DNA of 64,000 nucleotides from Neisseriaceae bacterium (GTDB lineage: Bacteria > Pseudomonadota > Gammaproteobacteria > Burkholderiales > Chromobacteriaceae). The notes below the pieces were generated by a model. The model did not search any database. It worked only from the letters and a program-made list of their open reading frames with translations, and was not told the origin of the DNA. Within the stretch, counting starts at the first letter, position 1, and each line of letters opens with the position of its first letter. Made by a program: the position numbers and the translations under genes. Shown here piece after piece: positions 26,094-34,424 of this stretch. The stretch is from the NCBI GenBank assembly GCA_027489245.1, contig JAIYAC010000025.1:62001-126000 (forward strand), written 5' to 3'.

Positions 26094-26846
26094 ATGCTCA
26101 AACCGGTGCTTTTATGCTTGCTGCTGCTGTTGCCGTGCGCGCACGGCCTGGCCTTGCGTATTGCTACCGGCGAGCTGCCTCCCTACGCCACGCAGGAGCG
26201 GCCGGATCAGGGGGTGGCGCTGCAGATTGTGCGCCGTGCCTTTGCGCTGGCTGGCCATTCGGTGGAATACCATTTCATGCCCTGGACGCGTGCGCTGGAG
26301 GAAACCGCCAGCGGTCGCTGGGATGCCACGGCGTACTGGGGGTATAACGCCGAGCGTAATGCCCGCTTTCTCAGCAGCGATACCGTGCTGAACGAGCAGT
26401 GGGTGTTTGTGCACCGCCGTGACATGCGTTTTGACTGGAAGGTGCTGCCAGACCTGCAGCCTTACCGCCTGGCGATTATTGCCAATTACACCTACACCCC
26501 CGAGATGTGGCAGCTGCTGCATCAGGGCAGGCTGCAGGGCGATGCCACGCCGGATGACTCGCTGGCCTTGCGCAAGCTGCTGGCGCGGCGGGTGGATGTG
26601 GTGCCGATGGAGCGCAATGTGGCGTGCTATCTGCTGGCCAGGCACTTTACGATGGCGCAGTCAGAGAAGCTGCATGTTCACCCGCGCTTGCTTACCGACC
26701 AGTTCACCACCCACTTGCTGTTGCCACGGGCGTTGCCGGGGAGTGCGGCCCTGCTGGCGGATTTCAACCGGGGTTTGCAGCAGCTCAAGGCTAGCGGCGA
26801 GCATGCGCGTCTTTTGAAAGGGGTGAGCTGCCCGCGTGGCTGGTAG
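26094..26846 (+). CDS. Periplasmic solute-binding protein, amino-acid type (SBP_bac_3 fold)
   Basis: A 250-residue secreted protein. The signal peptide is about residues 1-19 (MLKPVLLCLLLLLPCAHGLA). The mature part opens RIATGELPPYAT and contains YHFMPWTRALEETASGRWDA, typical of the small extracellular solute-binding family 3. No permease or ATPase gene is adjacent, so it may be an orphan binding protein or part of a sensory pathway rather than uptake. No strong ribosome site is visible. It lies directly after the repeat cluster. Confidence 0.82.
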   Translation: MLKPVLLCLLLLLPCAHGLALRIATGELPPYATQERPDQGVALQIVRRAFALAGHSVEYHFMPWTRALEETASGRWDATAYWGYNAERNARFLSSDTVLNEQWVFVHRRDMRFDWKVLPDLQPYRLAIIANYTYTPEMWQLLHQGRLQGDATPDDSLALRKLLARRVDVVPMERNVACYLLARHFTMAQSEKLHVHPRLLTDQFTTHLLLPRALPGSAALLADFNRGLQQLKASGEHARLLKGVSCPRGW

Positions 26847-26890
26847 TAGGGGGTGTCTTGTGTCGCTGCCGCAGGGCTGTGCACCATGCA

Positions 26891-26920
26891 AAAAGCCCGC
26901 TGCTTGCGCAACGGGCTTTT
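26891..26920. terminator. Bidirectional terminator between binding protein gene and tRNA operon
   Basis: AAAAGCCCG pairs with CGGGCTTTT. The minus-strand side continues as TTTTTGC, which ends the tRNA-Ala/tRNA-Glu transcript 5 bases past the CCA. Confidence 0.85.
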
Positions 26921-26924
26921 GTCT

Positions 26925-27000
26925 TGGCGTCCCCACGGGGATTCGAACCCCGGTTACCGCCGTGAAAGGGCGATGTCCTAGGCCTCTAGACGATGGGGAC
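26925..27000 (-). tRNA. tRNA-Glu (anticodon TTC)
   Basis: A 76-base cloverleaf on the minus strand. It begins GTCCCCATCGTCTAGAGG, has CCCTTTCACGG as anticodon stem-loop (anticodon TTC), the T-arm GGGGTTCGAATCCCC, and an encoded CCA end. Confidence 0.97.
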
Positions 27001-27042
27001 TTATCCATCAAACCCGCCATGCGGCAGATTTTTGTCTGTTTG

Positions 27043-27118
<76 letters not shown>

Positions 27119-27162
27119 ACTGAGGCGTTACCGCGTTGTGTGTTGGTCACAACGTGGGGCGC

Positions 27163-27191
27163 ATAATAGACGCCCGTTTTGGGTGTGTCAA
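27163..27191 (-). promoter_or_regulatory. Sigma-70 promoter of the tRNA operon
   Basis: On the minus strand: TTGACA (27186-27191), a 17-base spacer, and TATTAT (27163-27168), followed by a GC-rich discriminator as is usual for stringently controlled stable RNA promoters. Confidence 0.88.
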
Positions 27192-27251
27192 GCACTGCGC
27201 TGCATTTTTTCGTTAAATGGCCGGCGCTGCGGTTTGCTGCCTACTTGCCTT

Positions 27252-27257
27252 TATAAT
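27252..27257 (+). promoter_or_regulatory. Candidate -10 element for the hpnCDE operon
   Basis: TATAAT, 28 bases before the hpnC ATG. The -35 region at the right distance is poor, so the call is tentative. Confidence 0.4.
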
Positions 27258-27285
27258 GCCCGCTTTGTTTCTGCAGGGGCGTGCC

Positions 27286-28122
27286 ATGTCGGTAGGGCAT
27301 TACGAAAACTTTCCGGTGGGTTCCATCCTGCTGCCACGGCGCATGCGCCGGGCGGTGCATGCCATCTACCACTTTGCCCGCTACGCCGACGACCTGGCCG
27401 ATGAGGGCGACGCGCAGCCGGCAGAAAGGTTGGCCGCACTGCAGGCGCTGCGCGACGAGCTGGGCCGTATCGAGGCCGGGCAGGCGCCGCAGACGGCGCT
27501 GATGCAGCGCCTGGCGGTGGTGATCGCCGAGTACAAGCTGCCGCTGGCGCCGTTTTACGATTTGCTGTCGGCGTTTAGCCAGGACGTGGAAAAAACGCGT
27601 TACCAGAACTTTGCCGAGCTGGTGGACTACTGCCGCCGTTCGGCCAACCCGGTAGGGCGGCTGATGCTGCACCTGTACGGCGAGCACGACCCGCGCAGCG
27701 TGGCCATGTCGGACGGCATTTGCACCGCGCTGCAGCTGATCAACTTCTGGCAGGATGTGGCAGTGGATTGGGACAAAGGCCGCGTGTATATCCCGCAGGA
27801 AGACCTGGCGCGCTTTCGCGTGACCGAGGCGCAGATCGCCGCGCGTGACGCCGGCGGCGTGTGGCCCATGCTGATGGACAAAGAAGTAAAACGTGCACTG
27901 GCCATGCTGGAAGCCGGCTCGCCGCTGGCACTCAAGCTGAAAGGCCGCCTGGGGCTGGAGCTGCGCATGATTGTGCTGGGTGGCGAGTGCATACTGAAAA
28001 AGATTCACGACGCCCGTGGCGATGTGCTCACGCAGCGCCCGGTGCTGGTGTGGAAAGACTGGCTGTACATTATCTGGAAGGCGTTTAGCGCGCCGTACAG
28101 CAAAAAAAGGAGGCGGGCGTGA
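27286..28122 (+). CDS. hpnC: Squalene synthase subunit HpnC (hydroxysqualene synthase)
   Basis: A 278-residue trans-isoprenyl diphosphate synthase-like protein. The first aspartate-rich motif is DDLADE (residues 35-40) and the second is in NFWQDVAVDWDKGR. In the three-enzyme HpnCDE route HpnC converts presqualene diphosphate to hydroxysqualene. The start MSVGHYENFPVGS at 27286 is the family N-terminus; an upstream in-frame extension is hydrophobic leader-like but lacks support. Its stop overlaps hpnD (GTGA). A motif copy (AAGGTTGGCCGCA, 27426-27438) lies early in the gene. Confidence 0.93.
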   Translation: MSVGHYENFPVGSILLPRRMRRAVHAIYHFARYADDLADEGDAQPAERLAALQALRDELGRIEAGQAPQTALMQRLAVVIAEYKLPLAPFYDLLSAFSQDVEKTRYQNFAELVDYCRRSANPVGRLMLHLYGEHDPRSVAMSDGICTALQLINFWQDVAVDWDKGRVYIPQEDLARFRVTEAQIAARDAGGVWPMLMDKEVKRALAMLEAGSPLALKLKGRLGLELRMIVLGGECILKKIHDARGDVLTQRPVLVWKDWLYIIWKAFSAPYSKKRRRA

Positions 28123-28964
28123 CCCCCCAACAATATTGCGAAGACAAAGCCGCCAAGAGCGGCTCCAGCTTCTATAGCAGCTTTCGCTACCTGCCGGCCG
28201 ACAAGCGCGACGCCATGGTGGCGCTGTACGCCTTCTGCCGCGAGGTGGACGACGTGGTGGACGAGATTCACGACGACAATGTGGCGCGTACCACGCTGGC
28301 GTGGTGGCGCACCGAGCTGGCAGCGCTGTACGAGGGCACGCCCACGCACCCGGTGATGCAGGCGCTGAAGCCGCATGTGGCGGCGTTCGACCTGCCGCAA
28401 GCCTGGCTGGCCGAGATCATCGACGGCATGCAGATGGACCTGGACGTGCCGCGCTACAGCCGCTACAGCGACCTGCAGCTGTACTGCCACCGCGTGGCCG
28501 GCGTGGTGGGGCAGCTGTCGGCGCAGATTTTCGGCTACACCGACCGCGCCACGCTGAAGTACGCGCACGAGCTGGGGCTGGCGTTCCAGCTGACCAATAT
28601 CATCCGCGACGTGGGCGAAGATGCGCGCCGTGGCCGCCTGTACCTGCCGGTGGAAGACCTGCAGCGCTTTGGCGTGCCGGCCGCCGACATCATGGCGTAC
28701 AAAGAATCGCCGGAATTTGACGCGCTGATGCGCTTCCAGATCCAGCGCGCGCGCGAAAGCTACCAGAAAGCCTGGCAGCTGCTGCCGGCGGCCGACCGCA
28801 AGGCGCAGCGCATCGGCCTGGTGATGGCGGCCATCTACCGCGCCACGCTGGACGAAATCGAGCTGGACGGCCCGCGCAAGGTGCTGAACCAGCGCCTGTC
28901 GCTATCGCCCGGCCGCAAGCTGTGGCTGGCGTGGAAAACCGCCACCTTCGGCTACAAGCCTTGA
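28119..28964 (+). CDS. hpnD: Presqualene diphosphate synthase HpnD
   Basis: A 281-residue enzyme that joins two farnesyl diphosphates into presqualene diphosphate. Motifs: DDVVDE (residues 44-49) and NIIRDVGEDARRGRLYLP. GTG start at 28119 with AGGAGG a few bases before it, overlapping the hpnC stop by 4 bases. Farnesyl diphosphate would come from ispA at 15463. No squalene-hopene cyclase gene is in the window. Confidence 0.95.
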   Translation: MTPQQYCEDKAAKSGSSFYSSFRYLPADKRDAMVALYAFCREVDDVVDEIHDDNVARTTLAWWRTELAALYEGTPTHPVMQALKPHVAAFDLPQAWLAEIIDGMQMDLDVPRYSRYSDLQLYCHRVAGVVGQLSAQIFGYTDRATLKYAHELGLAFQLTNIIRDVGEDARRGRLYLPVEDLQRFGVPAADIMAYKESPEFDALMRFQIQRARESYQKAWQLLPAADRKAQRIGLVMAAIYRATLDEIELDGPRKVLNQRLSLSPGRKLWLAWKTATFGYKP

Positions 28965-30253
28965 CCCCACGCGTTGCCATTATCGGTGCCGGCTGGGCCG
29001 GGCTCGCCGCCGCCATCGAGCTGGCACCCGCTGCCAGCGTGGTGCTGTACGAGGCCGGCAAAGCCGCCGGCGGGCGGGCGCGGCGCGTGCCGCTGGGCGG
29101 CATGGCGCTGGATAACGGCCAGCACATCCTGATTGGCGCCTACCGCGAATGCTTGCGGCTGATGCGCACTGTAGGTGTGAATGTAGACGCGCAGTTGGCC
29201 GCACAGCCGCTGGCCTGGCAGCAGGTAGACGGCATGGCCATGCGCTGCCCGGCCTGGCCGGCGCCGCTGCACCTGCTGGCGGGTCTGGTCACCGCCCGTG
29301 GCCTGCGCTGGCGCGACAAGCTGGCGCTGGCACGGCTGTTGACCTGGCTCAGGTGGCAGCGCTGGCAAATCGGGCAAGATGCGCCGGCGCAGGCATGGTT
29401 GGCCGCACATGGCCAGAGCGAGCTGCTGCTGCAGCGCTTCTGGCAGCCGCTGATTCTGGCCACGCTCAATACGCCCCCGGCGCAGGCATCCATGCAGCTG
29501 CTGGCCAATGTGCTGCGCGATAGCCTGGGCGCGCCCTCGGCGCGTGACAGCCAGCTGCTGCTGCCGCGCGTGGATTTGTCCACGCTGTTTGTCGACCCGG
29601 CGCTGCAATGGTTGGCCGCACAGGGCGTGGCTACCCGGCTGGGCCAGCGTGTGGCCGCGCTGCAGCCCGATCACGGCGGCTGGCGCGTGGACGGCGAGTA
29701 TTTCGATGCGGTAGTAGTGGCGGTCGCGCCGTACCACGCCGCTGCCTTGCTGGATCACGCGCCGCTGACTGCGCTGCTCAAGGCGTGGCAATACCAGCCG
29801 ATAACTACCCTGTACCTGCAGTTTGAGGGCAGGGTGCGGCTGCCCGCCGTGATGACCGGCCAGGCCAGCGGTGTCGGCCAATGGTGGTTCGACCGCCAGG
29901 CGCTTAGCGGCGAACCGGGGCTGGTGTCGGTGGTGATCAGTGCCGACGGCCCGCACGCCACGCTGGGGCGTGACGCGCTGCTGGCTGCGGTGCTGGGCGA
30001 AATGCAGCGCCATGTGCCGGATTTGCCGCCGCTGCAAGCCAGCTGGCAGATCACCGAACAGCGCGCCACCTTTGCGGCCAACGTGAGCCTGGCGCGCCCG
30101 GCTGTGCGACTTGGCGTAGAATCCGCCTATCTCGCGGGCGACTGGTTGTGCGCCGACTACCCGGCCACACTGGAAGGGGCTGTGCGCAGTGGCGTCACGG
30201 CCGCCCGAACCCTCATGCAGGACTGGACTAAAAAGAATGACGCAAACGTTTGA
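28961..30253 (+). CDS. hpnE: Hydroxysqualene dehydroxylase HpnE (FAD-dependent)
   Basis: A 430-residue flavoprotein of the desaturase/amine oxidase type that reduces hydroxysqualene to squalene, completing the route. The FAD-binding motif is IIGAGWAGLAAAIEL at the N-terminus, followed by GGRARRVPLGG and DNGQHILIGAY. Near the end, YLAGDW and LEGAVRSGVTAA form the second FAD contact. The TTG at 28961 overlaps the hpnD stop (TTGA) and gives the expected N-terminus; no ribosome site precedes it, so translation is likely coupled. Four motif copies fall in the gene, three of them encoding Leu-Ala-Ala as TTG-GCC-GCA. Confidence 0.9.
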   Translation: MTPRVAIIGAGWAGLAAAIELAPAASVVLYEAGKAAGGRARRVPLGGMALDNGQHILIGAYRECLRLMRTVGVNVDAQLAAQPLAWQQVDGMAMRCPAWPAPLHLLAGLVTARGLRWRDKLALARLLTWLRWQRWQIGQDAPAQAWLAAHGQSELLLQRFWQPLILATLNTPPAQASMQLLANVLRDSLGAPSARDSQLLLPRVDLSTLFVDPALQWLAAQGVATRLGQRVAALQPDHGGWRVDGEYFDAVVVAVAPYHAAALLDHAPLTALLKAWQYQPITTLYLQFEGRVRLPAVMTGQASGVGQWWFDRQALSGEPGLVSVVISADGPHATLGRDALLAAVLGEMQRHVPDLPPLQASWQITEQRATFAANVSLARPAVRLGVESAYLAGDWLCADYPATLEGAVRSGVTAARTLMQDWTKKNDANV

Positions 30254-30989
30254 AAAAGATTATCTGGCCGGCCGTGTGGTGCTGGTCACCGGTGCTACCC
30301 AGGGCATAGGCCGCGAAACGGCGCTGGCCGCCGCCGCCCACGGTGCCACCGTGGTGCTGCTGGCGCGCAGTGTGAAAGGCCTGGAAAAGGTATACGACGA
30401 CATCGTGGCGGCAGGCGGCCCCGAGCCGGTAGCCATCCCGCTGGATTTGCTGAAGGCCAGTGACGACGACTTCAACACCATGGCCTACCAGATCAAGCAC
30501 GCGGTAGGCCGCCTGGACGGCATCGTGCACTGTGCCGCGCACTTTTACGCGCTGTCGCCGCTGGTAGACCAGCGCATCGACGAATGGATGAACCAGTACC
30601 GTATCAACACGGTCGCACCGTTCGCGCTGACCCGTGCCTGCATGCCACTGCTGACGACCGCAGCCGACGCCAGCGTGCTGTTTGTGGGTGAGACCCACGG
30701 CCAGCAGCCTGGGCCGTTCTGGGGCGCATTTGGCGCGTCCAAGGCCGGTGTGGGCTACCTGATGCAAGTGGCCGCGTCGGAATGGGATGTGTACCCGAAC
30801 CTGCGGGTAAACCTGCTGGTGCCCGGCCCGGTCAACTCGCCGCAGCGCACGCGTACCCACCCGGGTGAAGCCAAGAGCGAGCGCGGCAACCTGGCCGACC
30901 TGATGCCGCACATGCTGTACTGGCTAGGCGGCGCCAGCCGTGGCCGCAGTGGCGAAACCACGGTGCTGGATTTGCGCACTATTGCATAA
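30237..30989 (+). CDS. YciK-like SDR family protein with altered active site
   Basis: A 250-residue short-chain dehydrogenase-fold protein. The cofactor site TGATQGIG (residues 18-25) is intact. The classical catalytic tyrosine is replaced: the motif reads FGASK with Phe165 and Lys169, and the usual serine region reads VGETHGQ. The flanking sequence (PFWGAFGASKAG, RVNLLVPGPVNSPQR) otherwise matches the YciK group of SDRs. It may bind NADP(H) without classical catalysis. Its start lies inside the hpnE 3' end (17-base overlap), so it is co-transcribed with hpnCDE. Confidence 0.82.
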   Translation: MTQTFEKDYLAGRVVLVTGATQGIGRETALAAAAHGATVVLLARSVKGLEKVYDDIVAAGGPEPVAIPLDLLKASDDDFNTMAYQIKHAVGRLDGIVHCAAHFYALSPLVDQRIDEWMNQYRINTVAPFALTRACMPLLTTAADASVLFVGETHGQQPGPFWGAFGASKAGVGYLMQVAASEWDVYPNLRVNLLVPGPVNSPQRTRTHPGEAKSERGNLADLMPHMLYWLGGASRGRSGETTVLDLRTIA

Positions 30990-30998
30990 GGATACTGA

Positions 30999-31658
30999 AT
31001 GCGGGCTTATCTGTTACTGCCCATGCTGGTGTTGCTCACCGGTTGCAACTGGGTAATGAATGTCAGCGGGCTGGCCGCCGAGTCCAACAAGGCGATAGGT
31101 GCGTCCTGCCGCCAGACCGGCCGCTCGCTGGAGGAGTGTTACAACCGTAACCCCGACGCAGATAAGGCGCAGGTGTATGCCGGCTGGCGCGAAATGCACG
31201 AGTACATGACCAAGAACAAGCTGGAAACGGTCACGCCACCACCCGAGCCGACACCGCCGCCGCCACCGGCGGAGGCGTCGGCACCGCCCGCAGCGGCAGA
31301 AGGTGCCGCGCACGACGACCCGGCTCAAAAAAAAAGTGATCAGCCTGTAGCCGCACCCGCCGCACACGGTGGAGCCGCCGCCCCCGGTGCGGCTGCGGCA
31401 GCGCCGGGCGCCCCGGCTGGCAAGCGCGTGATCACCAACGAAGAAGCCGAAGAGCTGGCCAAGCACGACCCGCTGATTGATTCCATCCTGTCTACCGTAC
31501 GCGGGGCCGAGAAAGCCGAAAATGCCGATAAGGGCGCGCCCAGCGCTACCGACAACCGTCTGCTGAATATCCTGAACGACCTGGAAGCCGAGAAAAACGG
31601 CACCGCCCCGGCCGCCAAACCCGCACCCGCGCCCGCCAAACCTGCTGCTACGCACTAA
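30999..31658 (+). CDS. Pro/Ala-rich lipoprotein of unknown function
   Basis: A 219-residue predicted lipoprotein. The lipobox LLTGC ends the signal sequence (Cys16). After about 70 ordinary residues there is a low-complexity Pro/Ala/Gly stretch (about residues 80-145), then an acidic helical segment (ITNEEAEELAKHDPLIDSIL) and a Pro/Ala/Lys tail. I do not recognise a family. It follows the SDR by 9 bases and precedes radA by 66 bases. A structural role bridging the envelope is possible but is only inference. Confidence 0.7.
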   Translation: MRAYLLLPMLVLLTGCNWVMNVSGLAAESNKAIGASCRQTGRSLEECYNRNPDADKAQVYAGWREMHEYMTKNKLETVTPPPEPTPPPPPAEASAPPAAAEGAAHDDPAQKKSDQPVAAPAAHGGAAAPGAAAAAPGAPAGKRVITNEEAEELAKHDPLIDSILSTVRGAEKAENADKGAPSATDNRLLNILNDLEAEKNGTAPAAKPAPAPAKPAATH

Positions 31659-31724
31659 CCGGCATTGCTGCGCGGGTGTGCTGGCTGCCGTGACCTGACC
31701 GCCGTACTGGCTCATAATCCCCTC

Positions 31725-33095
31725 ATGGCAAAACTCAAGACGCAATATCAATGCGGCGAGTGCGGTGGCACCTCGCCCAAATGGCAAGGCCAGTGCCCGC
31801 ACTGCGGTGCCTGGAACAGCCTGGCCGAAACCGTGGCCGCGCCGCCCGCCGCGGCGGCCAACGCCCGTTTCCAGAGCTGGACCGCGCAAACCCAGCCGGT
31901 GCAGCAGCTGTCGCAAGTACAGGCCGCCGAAGTGCCGCGCGAATCGTGCGGTATCGAGGAGCTGGACCGTGTACTGGGCGGCGGCATCGTGAAAGGGGCC
32001 GTCATCCTGCTGGGCGGTGACCCTGGCATTGGCAAATCCACGCTGCTGCTGCAGGCGCTGGCCACCATCGGGGCTAGCCGCAAGGTGCTGTACGTGTCCG
32101 GCGAGGAATCGCCGCAGCAGATCGCCCTGCGCGCCAGCCGCCTGGCGGTAGACGCCAGCCGCGTGCGGCTGCTGTCCGAAATCCGCCTGGAGGCCATCAT
32201 CCCGGCGCTGCAGGCCGAAATGCCTGAAGTGGCGGTGATCGACTCCATCCAGACGCTGTATTCCGACCAGGTGACTTCGGCCCCGGGCTCGGTGTCGCAG
32301 GTGCGCGAGTGCGCGGCGCAGCTCACGCGCATCGCCAAGCAAAGCGGCATCACCATCATCCTGGTGGGCCACGTCACCAAAGAAGGCTCGCTGGCCGGCC
32401 CGCGTGTGCTGGAGCACATCGTGGATACCGTGTTGTATTTCGAGGGCGACAGCCACTCCAGCTACCGTATGATCCGCGCCATCAAAAACCGTTTTGGTGC
32501 GGCCAACGAGCTGGGCGTGTTCGCCATGACCGACCGCGGCCTGCGTGGCGTGTCCAACCCGTCGGCCATTTTCTTGTCCAGCTACCGCGACGATGTATCA
32601 GGCTCCTGCGTGCTGGTGACGCAAGAAGGCAGCCGCCCGCTGCTGGTGGAAATCCAGGCGCTGGTGGACGACGCGCACGGCTTTCAGCCCAAGCGCCTGA
32701 GCGTGGGGCTGGAACAAAACCGCCTGGCCATGCTGATGGCGGTGCTGAACCGCCACGCCAGCATTGCCTGCTTCGACCAGGACGTGTTCCTGAACGCGGT
32801 GGGCGGGGTAAAAATCAACGAACCGGCGGCCGACCTGGCGGTGATTCTGGCCATGGTGTCATCGCTGCGGAACAAGCCGCTGCCGGAAAAGCTGGTGGTG
32901 TTTGGCGAGGTTGGCCTGTCTGGCGAGGTGCGCCCGGTGGCGCGTGGCCAGGAGCGCCTGAAAGAAGCCGCCAAGCTGGGTTTCGAGCGTGCCATCGTGC
33001 CGGCGGCCAATAAGCCGCGTCAGGACATAGAAGGCCTGGAAGTCATTGCGGTCGAGCGCCTGTCCGAGGCGGTCGATTTTTGCATTCGCCGCTAA
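31725..33095 (+). CDS. radA: DNA repair protein RadA
   Basis: A 456-residue RecA-like ATPase that promotes branch migration in recombination and, in naturally competent bacteria, integration of transforming DNA. Four-cysteine zinc finger at residues 10-27 (CGECGG, CPHC), Walker A GGDPGIGKST at 97-106, the RadA motif KNRFG, and a C-terminal Lon-protease-like domain. The start at 31725 puts the zinc finger at the normal place. A TGCGGCCAAC motif copy is at 32498. Confidence 0.96.
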   Translation: MAKLKTQYQCGECGGTSPKWQGQCPHCGAWNSLAETVAAPPAAAANARFQSWTAQTQPVQQLSQVQAAEVPRESCGIEELDRVLGGGIVKGAVILLGGDPGIGKSTLLLQALATIGASRKVLYVSGEESPQQIALRASRLAVDASRVRLLSEIRLEAIIPALQAEMPEVAVIDSIQTLYSDQVTSAPGSVSQVRECAAQLTRIAKQSGITIILVGHVTKEGSLAGPRVLEHIVDTVLYFEGDSHSSYRMIRAIKNRFGAANELGVFAMTDRGLRGVSNPSAIFLSSYRDDVSGSCVLVTQEGSRPLLVEIQALVDDAHGFQPKRLSVGLEQNRLAMLMAVLNRHASIACFDQDVFLNAVGGVKINEPAADLAVILAMVSSLRNKPLPEKLVVFGEVGLSGEVRPVARGQERLKEAAKLGFERAIVPAANKPRQDIEGLEVIAVERLSEAVDFCIRR

Positions 33096-33103
33096 GGAGC
33101 CCC

Positions 33104-33667
33104 ATGAGCGCCAGCCCTGAACAGATCGAAGCCGAGCGCCCTTGGCTGCTGCGTTACGCCCGCGCCCAGCTGCAAGACCAGGCCGCCGCCGAAGACGCGG
33201 TGCAGGACGCGCTGTTGGCCGCACTGGAAGGGCGCGAGCGCTTTGCTGGCCAGGCCAGCGTGCGCACCTGGCTCACGTCTATCCTGCGCTTCAAGCTGGT
33301 GGACACGATTCGCCGCCAGCACCGCGAGGTAGCGACAGACCTGAGCGAAGACACCGACCTGTCCGACCTGGATGGCCTGTTTGATGGCCAGGGTGCGTGG
33401 CAGCAGGCGGTGCGTGCCTGGGGTGTGCCGGAGGAGGGCCTGCTGGCCAAACAGTTCTGGCAGGTGTACCAGCAGTGCGCCCAGGCCATGCCCAAGCGCA
33501 CGGCCATGGTGTTTGCCATGCGCGAGGTGATGGATATGGAGATTGCCGATATTTGTCAGAATTTATCGATTACGGCGACTAACTGTTCAGTCATGTTGTA
33601 CCGCGCGCGCATGAGCCTGCGCGAGTGCCTGGAAACGCGCTGGTTTCAGCAGAAGGGGGCATCATGA
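33104..33667 (+). CDS. ECF-type RNA polymerase sigma factor
   Basis: A 187-residue sigma-70 family protein with region 2 (RPWLLRYARAQLQDQAAAEDAVQDAL and FRGQ-like RTWLTSILRFKLVDTIRRQ) and region 4 (RTAMVFAMREVMDMEIADICQNLSI). AAGGAG is well placed before the ATG at 33104. It overlaps the following zinc-finger gene by 4 bases, the classic sigma/anti-sigma arrangement. Its stimulus and target genes cannot be read here. Confidence 0.9.
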   Translation: MSASPEQIEAERPWLLRYARAQLQDQAAAEDAVQDALLAALEGRERFAGQASVRTWLTSILRFKLVDTIRRQHREVATDLSEDTDLSDLDGLFDGQGAWQQAVRAWGVPEEGLLAKQFWQVYQQCAQAMPKRTAMVFAMREVMDMEIADICQNLSITATNCSVMLYRARMSLRECLETRWFQQKGAS

Positions 33668-33840
33668 GGATGAGCTGCAAACAGGCTAGCCGCCTGATTT
33701 CGGACGGCATGGACCGCCCGCTTGGCCGCAGCGAGCAGGTGCGGTTGTCGTTTCACCTGCTGCTGTGCCGCAACTGCCGCCATTTTCGCCAGCAAATGCA
33801 GCAGCTGCGTAGCGGTATCCGCCGCGCCCGCGACGAGTAA
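33664..33840 (+). CDS. Small zinc-finger anti-sigma-like protein
   Basis: A 58-residue protein with the anti-sigma zinc-binding pattern: SCKQASRLISDGMDRPL, then LSFHLLLCRNCRHF (His-x3-Cys-x2-Cys). It has no membrane segment, so any sensing must be cytoplasmic. The ATG at 33664 overlaps the sigma stop (ATGA); an alternative ATG at 33670 would shorten it by two residues. Confidence 0.8.
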   Translation: MRMSCKQASRLISDGMDRPLGRSEQVRLSFHLLLCRNCRHFRQQMQQLRSGIRRARDE

Positions 33841-33881
33841 GGGCAGGGCGGCAGCTTGGCCGCAGACGATGCTGTAAAAAG

Positions 33882-33911
33882 ACGGCCAGCAGGCTACCCG
33901 CTGCTGGCCGT
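33882..33911 (-). terminator. Terminator downstream of the DUF2325 gene
   Basis: ACGGCCAGCAG pairs with CTGCTGGCCGT. On the minus strand it is followed by CTTTTTAC, fitting the minus-strand gene that ends at 33982; it may also help end the sigma-factor transcript. Confidence 0.75.
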
Positions 33912-33981
33912 ATCACATCAAGCCATCCGATCCATAAGAAGCGATCGTCCGCGTACGGACACGGTAGAGCGGGCGGGCGGC

Positions 33982-34344
33982 TTAGTGCTTGCGCGCCTTG
34001 CCGCCAGCGCTGGTTTTCTCGCAGGCATTGGGGCAGCTGGCACAGTGCTGTTTTTCGGTAAAGCCGACACAGCTCAGCTGCTGCTTGAGCGAGCACACCG
34101 AGCGGCGGCAGGCGATAAAGCGCACTTTTTCTTCGTTGGCCAGCTCGCGAAAATGCTTCATCACGTTATGGCCCAGAAAATCGGTAAACAGGATCAGCAG
34201 GTCGGTGCCGGCTGGCAGGCGGTCCAGCTTGCGCTGGTGCGAGCTGTTGCGGCCGCTCAGGTGCTTGTGAATGCTGATGCCGAACTCGTCCAGCACCCCC
34301 GGGATATTGCCCAAAGTATCTGCCCCTACCAGCATGGCGTTCAT
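33982..34344 (-). CDS. DUF2325 domain-containing, cysteine-rich protein
   Basis: A 120-residue protein of the DUF2325 type (MLVGADTLGNIPGVLDEFG at the start, LLILFTDFLGHNVMKHFR in the middle). The C-terminal 40 residues hold six cysteines (CRRSVC, SC, HCASC, AC), a pattern suited to metal or Fe-S binding. GGAG lies 8 bases before the ATG at 34344. A Fur-box-like sequence lies 45-80 bases upstream, so iron control is likely. The frame stays open far upstream through the efflux gene, but that is a shadow. Confidence 0.85.
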   Translation of the reverse strand: MNAMLVGADTLGNIPGVLDEFGISIHKHLSGRNSSHQRKLDRLPAGTDLLILFTDFLGHNVMKHFRELANEEKVRFIACRRSVCSLKQQLSCVGFTEKQHCASCPNACEKTSAGGKARKH

Positions 34345-34389
34345 GTCATTCACTCCTGCATTGATTGATTCGATATGTGGATGATATCC

Positions 34390-34424
34390 ATTCTCATTAT
34401 TGTTATCAAGAATAATTCTCATTA
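34390..34424 (-). promoter_or_regulatory. Fur-box-like region upstream of the DUF2325 gene
   Basis: Two AT-rich blocks with AATGAGAAT-type half sites: ATTCTCATTATTGTTATC (34390-34407) and GAATAATTCTCATTA (34410-34424). AATGAGAATTATTC-type words are typical Fur targets in betaproteobacteria. The surroundings are otherwise GC-rich, so the stretch stands out. Confidence 0.7.
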
